Shown one piece after another: positions 8,228 through 16,869 of a stretch of 64,000 nucleotides of DNA. The translations under genes were made by a program, and so were the position numbers. The notes under the pieces are model-generated. The model had not been told where the DNA came from, did no database searches, and saw nothing but the letters and a program-made list of their open reading frames with translations. How positions within the stretch are numbered: position 1 is the stretch's first letter; every line of letters starts with the position of its first letter. Origin of the DNA: Magnetococcales bacterium WMHbin3 (GTDB taxonomy: Bacteria; Pseudomonadota; Magnetococcia; Magnetococcales; Magnetaquicoccaceae); assembly GCA_002753185.1 (NCBI GenBank), contig PDZX01000009.1:1-64000 (forward strand), written 5' to 3'.

Positions 8228-9945
8228 ACGGAGCACGGGTTCGGGACCGGCTGCTGCGGAAAAACCCCTTCGGATCGGTGGCGGCCGGGGATCCGTGGGA
8301 GGAGCGGCTGCCGGACGTGCCCGCCATCAACCGGGAGGCCTTCGAGGGGGTAATGCGGCTGACGCATCAGGCCGGGGAGTATCCGCGCGAGCCGTTGGCC
8401 GCCCTGGTGCTCGGCGAGGTGGGGACCGGCAAGAGTCACCTGACCGCCCGGCTGCGCGCGGCCTGTCAGGGCAGCGATCCCCTGGCCGCCTTTGCCTGGA
8501 TCTCCCCGCCGGAAAACGGCGAGGAGCCTTATCGCTATTTATTGCGGGAGATCGCCGACGGCCTGCGCCATCCCCTGGAAGGGCACAACGGGATCGACAC
8601 CTGGCGCCATCTGGCGGCGCTGCTGATCGCGGAGAGGAGCACGGGCAAGCGGTACGAGAAGGTGGCGCGCGCCATCCGCAAGGGGGAGGGCAAGCCGGAA
8701 AAATGGTGGAAAAAGGTGCGCAGAGGGGGCGTGCTGGAGCGACTGCCGAAGCTGTGGAGCGGGGTGGCGGAGATTCTGGTGACCGGGATGACCGGGACCC
8801 GTTCGAAGCGGTGGGAGGCGGCCTCGTGGCTGCGCGGCGAGATCTTGGAACCGCGCCACCTGCCGAAGCCGCGCTTCGACCGTTCCGGGCACGACCGGCA
8901 GGCCATGGAGGAGGAAGCGCGCATCATTCTGGTCTCGCTGGGGCAGATCCTGGCCCATTTTCGCATGCCGCTGCTGGTCTGTTTCGACCGTCTGGAGGAT
9001 TTACGCAACGCGGCGCAGCACACGGCCATGGACCTGATGGTGACCTTTCTGGTGGACCGGATGGAGGGGGCGTTGCCGGTGGCGTTCGCCCGTGGCCAGT
9101 TCTGGGGGGAGTTGCGCACCCGGCATTGGAACGCCCAGAGCGTGGGGCGTCTGGAGAGCAACCGCTTCGAGATGACCGGCTGTTCCGGGGACGAGGCACG
9201 GGAGTTGGTGCGTTGCCGTTTGCGGGACGTGGTGGGGGAAGAGGGGCTGGGGGAGTTGTTCTTCGATCCGGACGTTCTGTTGGAGCGTCTGGCTGCTGGC
9301 CGCAATCCGCCGCGGGTGGTGATCACCCTGGCCAACCGGCGGTTGCGGGAGTTGCTGGACCAGCCCCCGCCGCAACCGGTGGACGGGGAGACCCGTCTGG
9401 CCGAGGCATGGGAGGCATTGACCCGGCGGATCGGGGCGCGCCCCCACGACGAACCGGCCCGTCCGGAGCGGCTGGTGCAGGTATTGCGGTTGTATCTGTT
9501 CGGCGAGAACGTCCCACCAGACGACGGCGAATTCGGCGTGATCGAGCTTCCCCCTTCGGGGGAGCAACCGGCGAAGCTGTGGCTGGTGGAGACGGTATTT
9601 CATCCGCAAGCGCTGTTGACGCGGCTGCGGCTGGGGGTGAGCTGGCTGGAGCGGCATCCCGGCGGGGTGGCCACCTATGTTCGGGATGGCCGTTTTCACA
9701 TCCCCGCCGCGCCGAAGTGGCCGGAGACCAACCGCATGTTGCATCTGTTCCAGGAGGGTGGCGGCCGTGTGCTGACCCTCACCCCGGAGCGGGTGGCGCG
9801 TTGGCATGCCATCGGCCAGTTGCACGATCTCCTGCGCGCCGGCAAGCTCTTCCGCGTGGACGAGACTGGCCGCGAACAACCCATCCCCCTGAGCACCCTG
9901 GTGGATTTCCTGCGCACCCGCTTCGCCCAGGGGCAGGGGGAGTGA
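8224..9945 (+). CDS. P-loop ATPase of unknown function (AAA/STAND-like)
   Basis: The 573-aa protein has a Walker A motif GEVGTGKSH (residues about 64-72) and a plausible Walker B strand LLVCFDRLED (about 250-259), so it should bind and hydrolyse ATP. Basic stretches between residues 140 and 220 (KWWKKVRR, RSKRWEAA) could contact nucleic acid. After the ATPase core (to about residue 390) there is a region with a winged-helix flavour, ending LSTLVDFLRTRF. No membrane segment or signal peptide is seen. It is the third gene of the coupled phosphatase, winged-helix and ATPase unit. Adaptor/ATPase pairs of this shape occur in genome-defence and chromosome-maintenance systems, but I cannot match this one to any known system. 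Confidence 0.8.
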   Translation: MNGARVRDRLLRKNPFGSVAAGDPWEERLPDVPAINREAFEGVMRLTHQAGEYPREPLAALVLGEVGTGKSHLTARLRAACQGSDPLAAFAWISPPENGEEPYRYLLREIADGLRHPLEGHNGIDTWRHLAALLIAERSTGKRYEKVARAIRKGEGKPEKWWKKVRRGGVLERLPKLWSGVAEILVTGMTGTRSKRWEAASWLRGEILEPRHLPKPRFDRSGHDRQAMEEEARIILVSLGQILAHFRMPLLVCFDRLEDLRNAAQHTAMDLMVTFLVDRMEGALPVAFARGQFWGELRTRHWNAQSVGRLESNRFEMTGCSGDEARELVRCRLRDVVGEEGLGELFFDPDVLLERLAAGRNPPRVVITLANRRLRELLDQPPPQPVDGETRLAEAWEALTRRIGARPHDEPARPERLVQVLRLYLFGENVPPDDGEFGVIELPPSGEQPAKLWLVETVFHPQALLTRLRLGVSWLERHPGGVATYVRDGRFHIPAAPKWPETNRMLHLFQEGGGRVLTLTPERVARWHAIGQLHDLLRAGKLFRVDETGREQPIPLSTLVDFLRTRFAQGQGE

Positions 9946-9967
9946 TCCCCCCACCGATGGGCGAAGA

Positions 9968-10648
9968 TCACATTTGCGGCTTCAAATCCACCCGCCGGTT
10001 TTGCGCCCGGCCTTCCCTGGTATCGTTGGGAGCGACGGGTTGGTGCTCGCCGAAGCCCTTCGGCGGCAGACGCTCGCCCTGGACGCCCCGCTTGATCAGA
10101 TAGGTCTGCACCGAATTGGCGCGCCGCAGGGAGAGGCCGTCGTTGTACTTCTCGCCGCCGATGCTGTCGGTATGCCCCTGCACCTCCACCTTGACATTGC
10201 GATTCTGTTCGTCCGACATCACCGTCACCACCTCATCCAGGATCGAATACTCCTGTGGATTGATGTCGGTACGGTCGAACCGGAAATGCAGGCTCTTGGG
10301 CGCCCAGCACCCGTCCGCGTCGAAGGTCTTGGCGCCACGAGGCGGATTGGGACACTTGCGGGGCGGGGGCGGAGGCGGCGGAGCGGCGGCCACCGGGACC
10401 TCTACGGCACGCACGCTCTTCTCCGGCTCCTTGGCAACCGCCTGCTCGGGCTGCTGCTTCTCCGGGCAGAAATAACACTGCGTGCCGATGATCGACAATG
10501 GCGAGGGATCCACCTGAGGATGCCACTGAACATACCCATTGGTGGCGATCCACCCCTCCTTCTTGGTGGAGGTCGCGCATCCGGTGAGGGTCGCCAACGC
10601 ATACATGCCCACGAACATTATGATGGTCTTGCCGGTGAGTGGTCGCAT
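9968..10648 (-). CDS. OmpA-family peptidoglycan-binding lipoprotein
   Basis: The 226-aa exported protein has a lipoprotein signal with lipobox LTGC, Cys near residue 24. A Pro-rich linker (about 85-110) joins it to a C-terminal OmpA/MotB domain (about 120-226). The domain shows HFRFDRTDI, the peptidoglycan-binding QGHTDSIGG motif, LSLRRANSVQTYL and the final NRRVDL. It probably tethers the outer membrane to the cell wall. A GGGGGT ribosome-binding site precedes ATG 10648. It is convergent with the ATPase gene, whose stop lies 22 nt away, and I see no terminator between them. No porin barrel is present. Confidence 0.9.
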   Translation of the reverse strand: MRPLTGKTIIMFVGMYALATLTGCATSTKKEGWIATNGYVQWHPQVDPSPLSIIGTQCYFCPEKQQPEQAVAKEPEKSVRAVEVPVAAAPPPPPPPRKCPNPPRGAKTFDADGCWAPKSLHFRFDRTDINPQEYSILDEVVTVMSDEQNRNVKVEVQGHTDSIGGEKYNDGLSLRRANSVQTYLIKRGVQGERLPPKGFGEHQPVAPNDTREGRAQNRRVDLKPQM

Positions 10649-10724
10649 TTTTACCCCCGCTGATTCATTGATATCTCGTTTATGGTTACAAGCAGGTTAG
10701 ACGATTTTTCCCACGGATGCAATC

Positions 10725-12404
10725 TTATAACAGCGAAAATGTCCGTCCGAGAATCCCCTCGAAGGTCGCCGCATCGACCGGTTTTTGAAACAAATACCCC
10801 TGGCCCATGTGACAACCGCGTTCCCGCAAAAAGGCCGCCTGCGCCGAGGTCTCGATCCCCTCGCCGATCACCTTGCGTTTCAGGGAGTGGGCCAGGGACA
10901 TGATGGCCTGCACCAGAACGTTGGTCTCCGGATCGTTGGTGACCTCCGGGATGAAGGTGCGGTCGATCTTGATGCCGCTGACCGGCAACCGCTTGAGCAC
11001 GCTCAGGGACGAGTAGCCGGTGCCGAAATCGTCCAGCCAGAGCGTCACCCCCAGCCGGATCAGGTGATTGAGCATGGCCATGGCCTTGTCCGCGTTCTCG
11101 GAGAGGATGTTCTCGGTGATCTCCAGAATGAGCGCCTTGGGCGGCAGGCCGGTGGCATGCAGAATGTCGGGAATCCGGTCGTCGGTGGAGAGTTCACGAC
11201 AACGGGTGCAGAACAGGTTGACGGAAATGACGAAATCGGCGCTGTCCGGCCGCTGCCGCCAACGCTGCGCCTGGGCACAGGCGGTCTCGATGGTCCAGGC
11301 GGTGATCTTGGCGATCAGGCCGATCTCCTCGGCCAGCCGCACGAAGATGGCGGGCGAGACACTCCCCCGCGTGGGATGCTCCCAGCGCAGGAAACTCTCG
11401 GCGCCCAACAGCCTGCCGGTGTTCAGGTCCACGATGGGCTGATAATGGACCACCAGTTCATTGCGTTCCAGAGCGTGATGCAGATCCTTCTCCAGGGCGA
11501 CGCGCGCCTCGGCCTCGGCATGCATGTCGTGGGTGTAGAAACGGTAGGCGTTGCGTCCATCCCCCTTGGCCCGGTACATCGCGGTATCGGCGTTCTTGAG
11601 CAGGTCGTCCAACTCGGTGGCGTCATCCGGACAGATCGTGACCCCCACGGAGCCGGAAATGAAGGCCTCCTGCCCCATGAGCATGAACGGCTGCACCAGT
11701 TGCAACAGAATCTCCGCCGCCACCCGTTCGGCGAATGGACCGCGCGCCATGTCGGGCAGGATCACGGTGAACTCGTCGCCGCCCAGACGCGCCACGGTAT
11801 CCGACTTGCGCACGCTGTTTTGCAGACGCTGCGCGACCTGCCGCAGCAGATCGTCCCCCGCCGCGTGACCCAGGGTGTCGTTGACCCACTTGAAACGGTC
11901 CAGATCGATGAACATCAACGCCACGCGGGTCTGAGTGCGCTTGGCGCGGATGATCTCCCGGTTGAGACGATCCAGAAACAGGGCGCGATTGGGCAGGCCG
12001 GTCAGGGTGTCGTAGTTGGCCTGATGGCGGATCTCCTCTTCCTGACGCCGGATCTGGGTGATATCCCGCATGGTGGTGATCAGGGCGGGTTCTCCCTGAT
12101 ACACGGTCCAACTGGTGGCGGTATCGATGACCGCGCCCCGGTCATCGGCGCGAGTCAGTTCCATCGTGGCGCTCCAGCGATTCCTGGTGAGGGGGGGGCT
12201 GTCGCTGATCGACTGCAACAGCCGCTTCCATGCGTCGGAATGGAAATGGGCGGACAAGGGACAAAGCGCAAGCGCGGCGGGATCGTCCAGGCCAAAAATG
12301 GAGGCGGCCTGACGGTTGGCGAGCAGAATCGTCCCCTCCCGATGCAGCAGCATACCGTCGGGCAGGTCATCCACCAACAGTCGGAAATCGTTCGAATCAG
12401 TCAT
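10725..12404 (-). CDS. PAS-GGDEF-EAL protein (cyclic di-GMP synthesis/turnover)
   Basis: The protein of about 559 aa has a PAS domain (about 10-115), a GGDEF diguanylate cyclase domain (about 140-295) and an EAL phosphodiesterase domain (about 310-559). The GGDEF signature is intact and preceded by an inhibitory I-site (RKSD, five residues upstream), so cyclase activity is likely. In the EAL domain the signature reads ESF in place of EAL, but the other catalytic positions remain: the Asn in SVNLF, LEITEN, DDFGTGYSS, IKIDR, GEGIET and the late GQGY. Phosphodiesterase activity is therefore possible. No membrane segment is visible, so it is cytosolic. ATG 12404 follows a GAGAC; a GTG at 12422 is an alternative start. 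Confidence 0.9.
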   Translation of the reverse strand: MTDSNDFRLLVDDLPDGMLLHREGTILLANRQAASIFGLDDPAALALCPLSAHFHSDAWKRLLQSISDSPPLTRNRWSATMELTRADDRGAVIDTATSWTVYQGEPALITTMRDITQIRRQEEEIRHQANYDTLTGLPNRALFLDRLNREIIRAKRTQTRVALMFIDLDRFKWVNDTLGHAAGDDLLRQVAQRLQNSVRKSDTVARLGGDEFTVILPDMARGPFAERVAAEILLQLVQPFMLMGQEAFISGSVGVTICPDDATELDDLLKNADTAMYRAKGDGRNAYRFYTHDMHAEAEARVALEKDLHHALERNELVVHYQPIVDLNTGRLLGAESFLRWEHPTRGSVSPAIFVRLAEEIGLIAKITAWTIETACAQAQRWRQRPDSADFVISVNLFCTRCRELSTDDRIPDILHATGLPPKALILEITENILSENADKAMAMLNHLIRLGVTLWLDDFGTGYSSLSVLKRLPVSGIKIDRTFIPEVTNDPETNVLVQAIMSLAHSLKRKVIGEGIETSAQAAFLRERGCHMGQGYLFQKPVDAATFEGILGRTFSLL

Positions 12405-12540
12405 GCGTCTCAACAAGTCCACGTTTTTTTTGAAGGCCTGCGCTGGTTTTTAGTGTAGCATGTTTCCCGGCGGTTCCGATACCCATTGTATGCGGACGCG
12501 GGTAGGTTATCCATCAAACAACGAGGTGGAAGAGATCGTG

Positions 12541-12858
12541 ATGGGCATTCTGGTACTGATCCTGTCGGTTCTGTTGCTGCCGGTGCCTTTGTTCGGCGGG
12601 TATCTGACCCCGCTGCCGGCACTGCTGGCCCTGCTGGCGCGGGGCAGCGGACTCCGTTTCGCCCTGGCCGGAATGGTCGTCAATCTGGCGCATGTGCTGC
12701 TGTTTTCGGATCTGATGCGATTCAATGCCCAAATGGGGCTGACCCATGGCCGTTTCATCCCGGTGGCGGTATACGTCGGGCTGGCGGCGCTGCACCTGGC
12801 GATCGGCTGGCGGTTGTGGCATCGTCTGCCACCCCGCCCGATCACCCGGAAGGGGTGA
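12541..12858 (+). CDS. Small membrane protein, hypothetical
   Basis: This 105-aa protein is strongly hydrophobic with three or four predicted membrane helices (about 2-20, 22-38, 40-60, 75-92) and a short basic tail. I do not recognise a family. ATG 12541 is preceded by a GAGGTGGAAGAG stretch that could serve as ribosome-binding site; a longer reading frame starting at 12460 is less likely because the extra residues look non-coding. It is divergent from the GGDEF-EAL gene, and its 3' end overlaps the convergent esterase gene by 17 bp. The function is unknown. Confidence 0.6.
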   Translation: MGILVLILSVLLLPVPLFGGYLTPLPALLALLARGSGLRFALAGMVVNLAHVLLFSDLMRFNAQMGLTHGRFIPVAVYVGLAALHLAIGWRLWHRLPPRPITRKG

Positions 12859-13471
12859 GCAGGGGCAAAAGAACCGGCCAGAGAGTGTCGAGCACCTTCC
12901 GGTAGCCTGCCGCGTTGGGATGGATGCCGTCCTCCAGGTTGAGGGCGGGTTGTCCGGCCACGCCCTCCAGGAAAAACGGCAGAAAGGCCACCCCGGTTTC
13001 CTTGGCCAGCGCCGGATAGACTGCTGCGAACCGTTCCACATGGGAGAGGCCGTAATTGGGCGGAATGCGCATCCCGCCGAGGAGCACCCGGACGCCGCTC
13101 TCTTGCAGTTTCCGGATGATCGCCAGCAGATGCGTCCGCATGTCGTCCGGATCCCCGCCCCGGAAGCCGTCGTTGGCCCCCAGGACGACGATGGCGATGG
13201 CGGGACGGCTCTTCAGGGACCAGGCGAGGCGCTGCATGGCGGCGGCCGTGGTGTCGCCGGACAGCCCCGCGTTGACCACCCGGTGGGGAAAGCCTTGTTC
13301 CGCGAGGCGGCGTTGCAGCAGCGAGGGATAATCCTGACCGGGGAGCAGGCCGTATCCGGCGGTCAGGCTGTCGCCGAAGCAGAGGATGACGGGCGCGTCA
13401 GCCATGGCGACCGACGGAACAAGGGCCAGGACGAGCCAAAGGCCGTGCAGCAACCGGAGAAGAAGGGACAT
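12842..13471 (-). CDS. SGNH/GDSL-type arylesterase, TesA-like
   Basis: The 209-aa protein has a signal peptide ending near VAMADA (residue 25) and an SGNH hydrolase domain. Block I FGDSLTAGYG gives the catalytic Ser, GLSGDTT the oxyanion Gly, GANDG the Asn block, and DGIHPNAAGY the Asp-His pair. Family members such as TesA are periplasmic thioesterase/lysophospholipase/arylesterases. The substrate here is unknown. ATG 13471 overlaps the start codon of the divergent ABC ATPase by 2 bp. Adjacency to a YbbA-like ATPase is the same arrangement as the tesA-ybbA locus of enterobacteria. Confidence 0.9.
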   Translation of the reverse strand: MSLLLRLLHGLWLVLALVPSVAMADAPVILCFGDSLTAGYGLLPGQDYPSLLQRRLAEQGFPHRVVNAGLSGDTTAAAMQRLAWSLKSRPAIAIVVLGANDGFRGGDPDDMRTHLLAIIRKLQESGVRVLLGGMRIPPNYGLSHVERFAAVYPALAKETGVAFLPFFLEGVAGQPALNLEDGIHPNAAGYRKVLDTLWPVLLPLLTPSG

Positions 13472-14150
13472 GATCGATCTGCAATCCGTGACGTATGTGG
13501 TGGAACATTCCGGGCGGCGTCTGGAGATCCTCAAGGGGGTGGATCTGCGCGTGGCCCGTGGGGAAAAGGTGGCGTTGACCGGGCCGTCCGGCAGTGGCAA
13601 GAGCACGCTGCTGGCCCTGATCGCGGGGCTGGAACAGGCCACGTCCGGCCAGGTCCTCATCGATGGCCGGGACCCGCGTGTGCTTTCCGAGGACGAACTG
13701 GCGCGCATGCGGCGCGACACCATGGGGATCGTTTTTCAGGATTTTCATCTCATTCCCACCTTGACGGCGCAAGAAAACGTCGCCCTGCCACTGGAGTTGG
13801 CCGGCCATGCCGATGCCCGGCGGCGAGCGCAGGAGCTGCTGACCCGGGTGGGGCTGGGCGACCGTCTCCGCCACCACCCCCTGGAGTTGTCCGGCGGGGA
13901 GCAACAGCGGGTGGCCATTGCCAGGGCGTTCGTGACCCACCCTCCCCTGATCCTGGCGGACGAACCCACCGGCAACCTCGATCCGGGCACCGGTCGGGAG
14001 GTCATGGAGTTGCTGATGCGGCTGTCTGCCGACTGGAACTCCGCCGTGCTGCTGGTGACCCACAATCCGGACCTGGCCGCCCGCGCCGATCGCCGCCTCC
14101 ATCTGACCGGGGGGCTTCTGCATCACGCCCCTTCCGGCAATGCCAACTAA
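13470..14150 (+). CDS. ABC transporter ATP-binding protein, YbbA/LolD-like
   Basis: The 226-aa ATPase has Walker A GPSGSGKST (about 39-47), Q-loop FQDFHLIPTLTA, signature LSGGEQQR (about 139-146), Walker B LILADEPTGNLD and H-loop VTHNPDL, and so belongs to the MacB/LolD/YbbA class. In enterobacteria ybbA is divergent from tesA and followed by the large permease ybbP. Here the divergence is kept, but the next gene is a convergent porin and no permease follows. ATG 13470 overlaps the start codon of the esterase, so each gene's promoter must lie inside the other gene. The stop overlaps that of the porin gene by 4 bp. It presumably pairs with a permease encoded elsewhere. Confidence 0.9.
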   Translation: MIDLQSVTYVVEHSGRRLEILKGVDLRVARGEKVALTGPSGSGKSTLLALIAGLEQATSGQVLIDGRDPRVLSEDELARMRRDTMGIVFQDFHLIPTLTAQENVALPLELAGHADARRRAQELLTRVGLGDRLRHHPLELSGGEQQRVAIARAFVTHPPLILADEPTGNLDPGTGREVMELLMRLSADWNSAVLLVTHNPDLAARADRRLHLTGGLLHHAPSGNAN

Positions 14151-15532
14151 AAATCGAACTGCAACCGGGTCTGGAAGAGCTTCGGATCCTCGGCTGCCGT
14201 GGTGTCCACCAGGACGTAATTGGCCATGATCCGCAAGCGGGGATTGAGATACCAGTTGAGGCCGAAGGTCAGATTGCGCTCCTCGCCGCCCCGGACGTTC
14301 TCGTCGTTCAGATCCAGCACGCTGTAACGGGTCGCCACCTCCCAGGCCCCGCGGCCACCCTGCTGCCAGTCGAAATTCCGGAACGGCTTGATCCTGCCGA
14401 ACGCACCGGATTTGACCTCGTAGTTGCGCGACTCCCCGGTCAAAAACCAGCCCAGGGAGGCATAATATCCACCAAATCCAAGATCGGGCTGCCCGCCGGA
14501 GGAGCGCGCCACCCAGGTGCGCATCGTCTCCGCCTCCATGGAGAGCGCTCCCCACACCCCCGCCATCTCCAGCCCGGCGGTATACAGGGCATCCACGTTG
14601 TAGATCGCCCCGGTGTCCACAAAACGACCCATGTTGACATGCGCCTCGGGACGGGAACGAAAACGCGTGGTGCGCACATTCTCGTTGCGGATTCCGTTGC
14701 CGTTGCGGTCGTTGTTCCCCTCGTTCACGCTCTCCGGGGACTGGTAGACCAGCGACCCGCCCAAATGCAGCACACGGGTCTTGTCCAACACCGGCGCCCA
14801 GGTGGCGCGGGCCGCCACCCCATGGGATTCGTCATCCACCACGTTGGCCGCCGCATTCTCGCCGAACAGCGCCAATTGCGCCGACCACCTCTCCCCCCAG
14901 GTTTCCGCCCCCAGACCGATGCGCTCGTCCAGCTTGAAGGCACTCACGATCATCGGCTCCTCAATGAAGATCCCGTACAGCGAACCGGTCGCCTCGGCCA
15001 AACCCAGCGGCATGCCGTACAATCCCGCCTTGACCGACCACCCCTTCCACCCCTCGTAGGCGAGGTACGCCGATTTGTCCTCCACCGCGTTGTCCGCGAA
15101 ATCATACGACAACTTGAATTTCCAATCCTTCTCGAACCGCCCGCTCACATCCAGGCGCGCCCGGCGCAACTCGGTGCCGCTGGCGTTGTCCGCCACGTCG
15201 CTGCCGTACAACCCGGTATCCACCTGCAACCGGCCACCCACCTTGACCTCCAGCCCTCCGTCCGCCGAGGTCAACTGCAACCCCTCCCCGGCAGCGGCCT
15301 CCGTCTTCGCCACCGGCGCGGGAGGGGCGGGCTTCTCGCCACTCGCGGCCAGGGGTCGCGACGCGGACGCCTCCTGCGCGGCCCCGACCAGCATCCGATA
15401 CTCCTCCTGATTCAAGGTCCCCTTCTTGTGCAGGATCTCGATCAGTTGCATCAACTGGGCATTGTCCGCGCCCGCCGGCGCGCTCCAGGCCAACAGCAGA
15501 CCAACTCCCAACATCAAAAGACGCCATTTCAT
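14147..15532 (-). CDS. OprO/OprP-like phosphate/anion-selective porin
   Basis: The 461-aa outer-membrane protein has a signal peptide at 1-22 ending SAPAGA and a short N-terminal helical segment (LMQLIEILHKKGTL), common in this porin family and possibly trimerising. A Pro/Ala linker follows, then a beta-barrel from about residue 70 to the C-terminal Phe (QFDF). The opening barrel strand VKVGGRLQVDTGLY and the repeated aromatic strands fit the OprO/P family. Phosphate specificity cannot be confirmed. ATG 15532 is chosen for its GAGGCAAG upstream and the clean signal peptide; it overlaps the stop of a small upstream reading frame. No phosphate-regulon gene is adjacent. Confidence 0.88.
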   Translation of the reverse strand: MKWRLLMLGVGLLLAWSAPAGADNAQLMQLIEILHKKGTLNQEEYRMLVGAAQEASASRPLAASGEKPAPPAPVAKTEAAAGEGLQLTSADGGLEVKVGGRLQVDTGLYGSDVADNASGTELRRARLDVSGRFEKDWKFKLSYDFADNAVEDKSAYLAYEGWKGWSVKAGLYGMPLGLAEATGSLYGIFIEEPMIVSAFKLDERIGLGAETWGERWSAQLALFGENAAANVVDDESHGVAARATWAPVLDKTRVLHLGGSLVYQSPESVNEGNNDRNGNGIRNENVRTTRFRSRPEAHVNMGRFVDTGAIYNVDALYTAGLEMAGVWGALSMEAETMRTWVARSSGGQPDLGFGGYYASLGWFLTGESRNYEVKSGAFGRIKPFRNFDWQQGGRGAWEVATRYSVLDLNDENVRGGEERNLTFGLNWYLNPRLRIMANYVLVDTTAAEDPKLFQTRLQFDF

Positions 15533-15687
15533 CTTGCCTCGCCCTCCCCGTTCCATTCTTGCAGAAGAATCCCCAAACCTTCGGCATCCACCTCCTCCAC
15601 CAACCGTTCGATCCGTGGATAATCCTTCTTTGGATTGGTGCTGATCCGAGCATAAACTAAAGTTTTTTTAACCGTCCGCGCAAACAT
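15529..15687 (-). CDS. Possible small protein coupled to the porin gene
   Basis: This 52-residue reading frame begins MFARTVKKTL, and its TGA stop overlaps the porin ATG (ATGA). The overlap is the kind seen in translationally coupled genes. The composition (KKDYPRIERLVEEVDAEGLG) looks protein-like, with a positively charged N-terminus and an acidic helix. There is no clear ribosome-binding site and the upstream DNA is AT-rich, so it could instead be porin leader sequence. I recognise no family. Confidence 0.3.
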   Translation of the reverse strand: MFARTVKKTLVYARISTNPKKDYPRIERLVEEVDAEGLGILLQEWNGEGEAR

Positions 15688-15738
15688 TATTAAATCCAAA
15701 TAATACAAAATAAAAACCAATTATTAAAAAAAATCGGC

Positions 15739-16869
15739 TCATATCGTCACTTCGATCATCGTCACATCATCCGCGTTCCGGCTGGAGCCGACATGCCGCG
15801 CCAACACGGTCAGGAGATCCTCCAACGGCGAATCCACGGCTTCCATGTCGGCGAAAAATGCCTCCAATCCGGTCACGCCGAACATCTCCCCTTCCGGACT
15901 GAGCGCCTCGATGATGCCATCCGAGTAACAAATGAAACGATCTCCCGCATCGAGGTCAAGCCGGATGGGGTCGTCATGCTTCATCTGGCCGACCACCCCC
16001 AGGGGGAGCATGAACGAACTCAGGGATGCGTGCCGGACGCCCCCGCGCCACCAGAGCACATCGGGAATCCCGGCGTTCCACAGGTTGCCCCATGTGCGTT
16101 CCGGGTTGACCTCCAGCAGGACGACGGCGCAAAACATGCCCAACGGCAGACGCCGATGCAGTTGACGGTTGAGTTCCCGCAGGAGTTCCCCGGCATCGGC
16201 GCCCATGCGGGCCATGTGATGAAAAATACAGGCGACCAGCGGCCCGCCGATGGCGGCAGTGAGACCATGACCGGTGAAATCCCCCAGAAAAACCCATTGC
16301 CTGCCATCGGCGGTAAAGGCGGCCAGCAGGATATCCCCGGCGGTCGCCTCCACCGGCGAGAAGAGATGGCGAATATGGCGGGGATCGAGCAGATCCGCGT
16401 CCCTCATCTTGAGGAGGATTTTTTCGATCACCTCCCGTTCCTCGATCAGGAGCTGATGTTGTTCCTCGATCCGTTGCCTGGCCTGCCGCAGGGCGAGGTG
16501 GGTCTGGATGCGGGCCAGGACGATGGGGATCAGGAAGGGCTTGGTGATGTAGTCCACCGCGCCGAGGCGCAACCCTTCCAGTTCGCTGTCCATCTCGGTT
16601 CTGGCGGTGACGAAGATGATCGGGATCTCGCGGGTCGCCGGATCCTCCCGCAGCCTGCGGCACACCTCGTAGCCATCCATGTCCGGCATCATGATGTCCA
16701 GCAGGATGAGGTCGGGCATGGGGGCGACCTTGGCCGCACGCAGGGCGACCTGGCCGTTGGGAGCGGGCCGCACCACGTAGTCGGTGACCAGAGCGCCCTT
16801 GAGGACATCGATGTTTTCGGGGACATCGTCCACCACCAGGATGATGGGTTTGCGCGCCCCCCCACTCAT
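15739..16869 (-). CDS. Response regulator with SpoIIE/RsbU-type phosphatase domain
   Basis: The 376-aa protein has a receiver domain (1-125, D58 in LILLDIMMP, lysine in TKPF), a linking coiled coil (about 128-150) and a SpoIIE serine phosphatase domain (about 170-376) with the metal motif GDFTGHG and late DDVTMIE. It is a paralogue of the 6441-7538 protein. It is the last of six overlapping genes that begin with a hemerythrin and hybrid kinases, so its phosphorylation state is probably set by that relay. Its ATG overlaps the stop of the HD-GYP gene (ATGA). The target phosphoprotein is unknown; no STAS protein is encoded nearby. Confidence 0.9.
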   Translation of the reverse strand: MSGGARKPIILVVDDVPENIDVLKGALVTDYVVRPAPNGQVALRAAKVAPMPDLILLDIMMPDMDGYEVCRRLREDPATREIPIIFVTARTEMDSELEGLRLGAVDYITKPFLIPIVLARIQTHLALRQARQRIEEQHQLLIEEREVIEKILLKMRDADLLDPRHIRHLFSPVEATAGDILLAAFTADGRQWVFLGDFTGHGLTAAIGGPLVACIFHHMARMGADAGELLRELNRQLHRRLPLGMFCAVVLLEVNPERTWGNLWNAGIPDVLWWRGGVRHASLSSFMLPLGVVGQMKHDDPIRLDLDAGDRFICYSDGIIEALSPEGEMFGVTGLEAFFADMEAVDSPLEDLLTVLARHVGSSRNADDVTMIEVTI

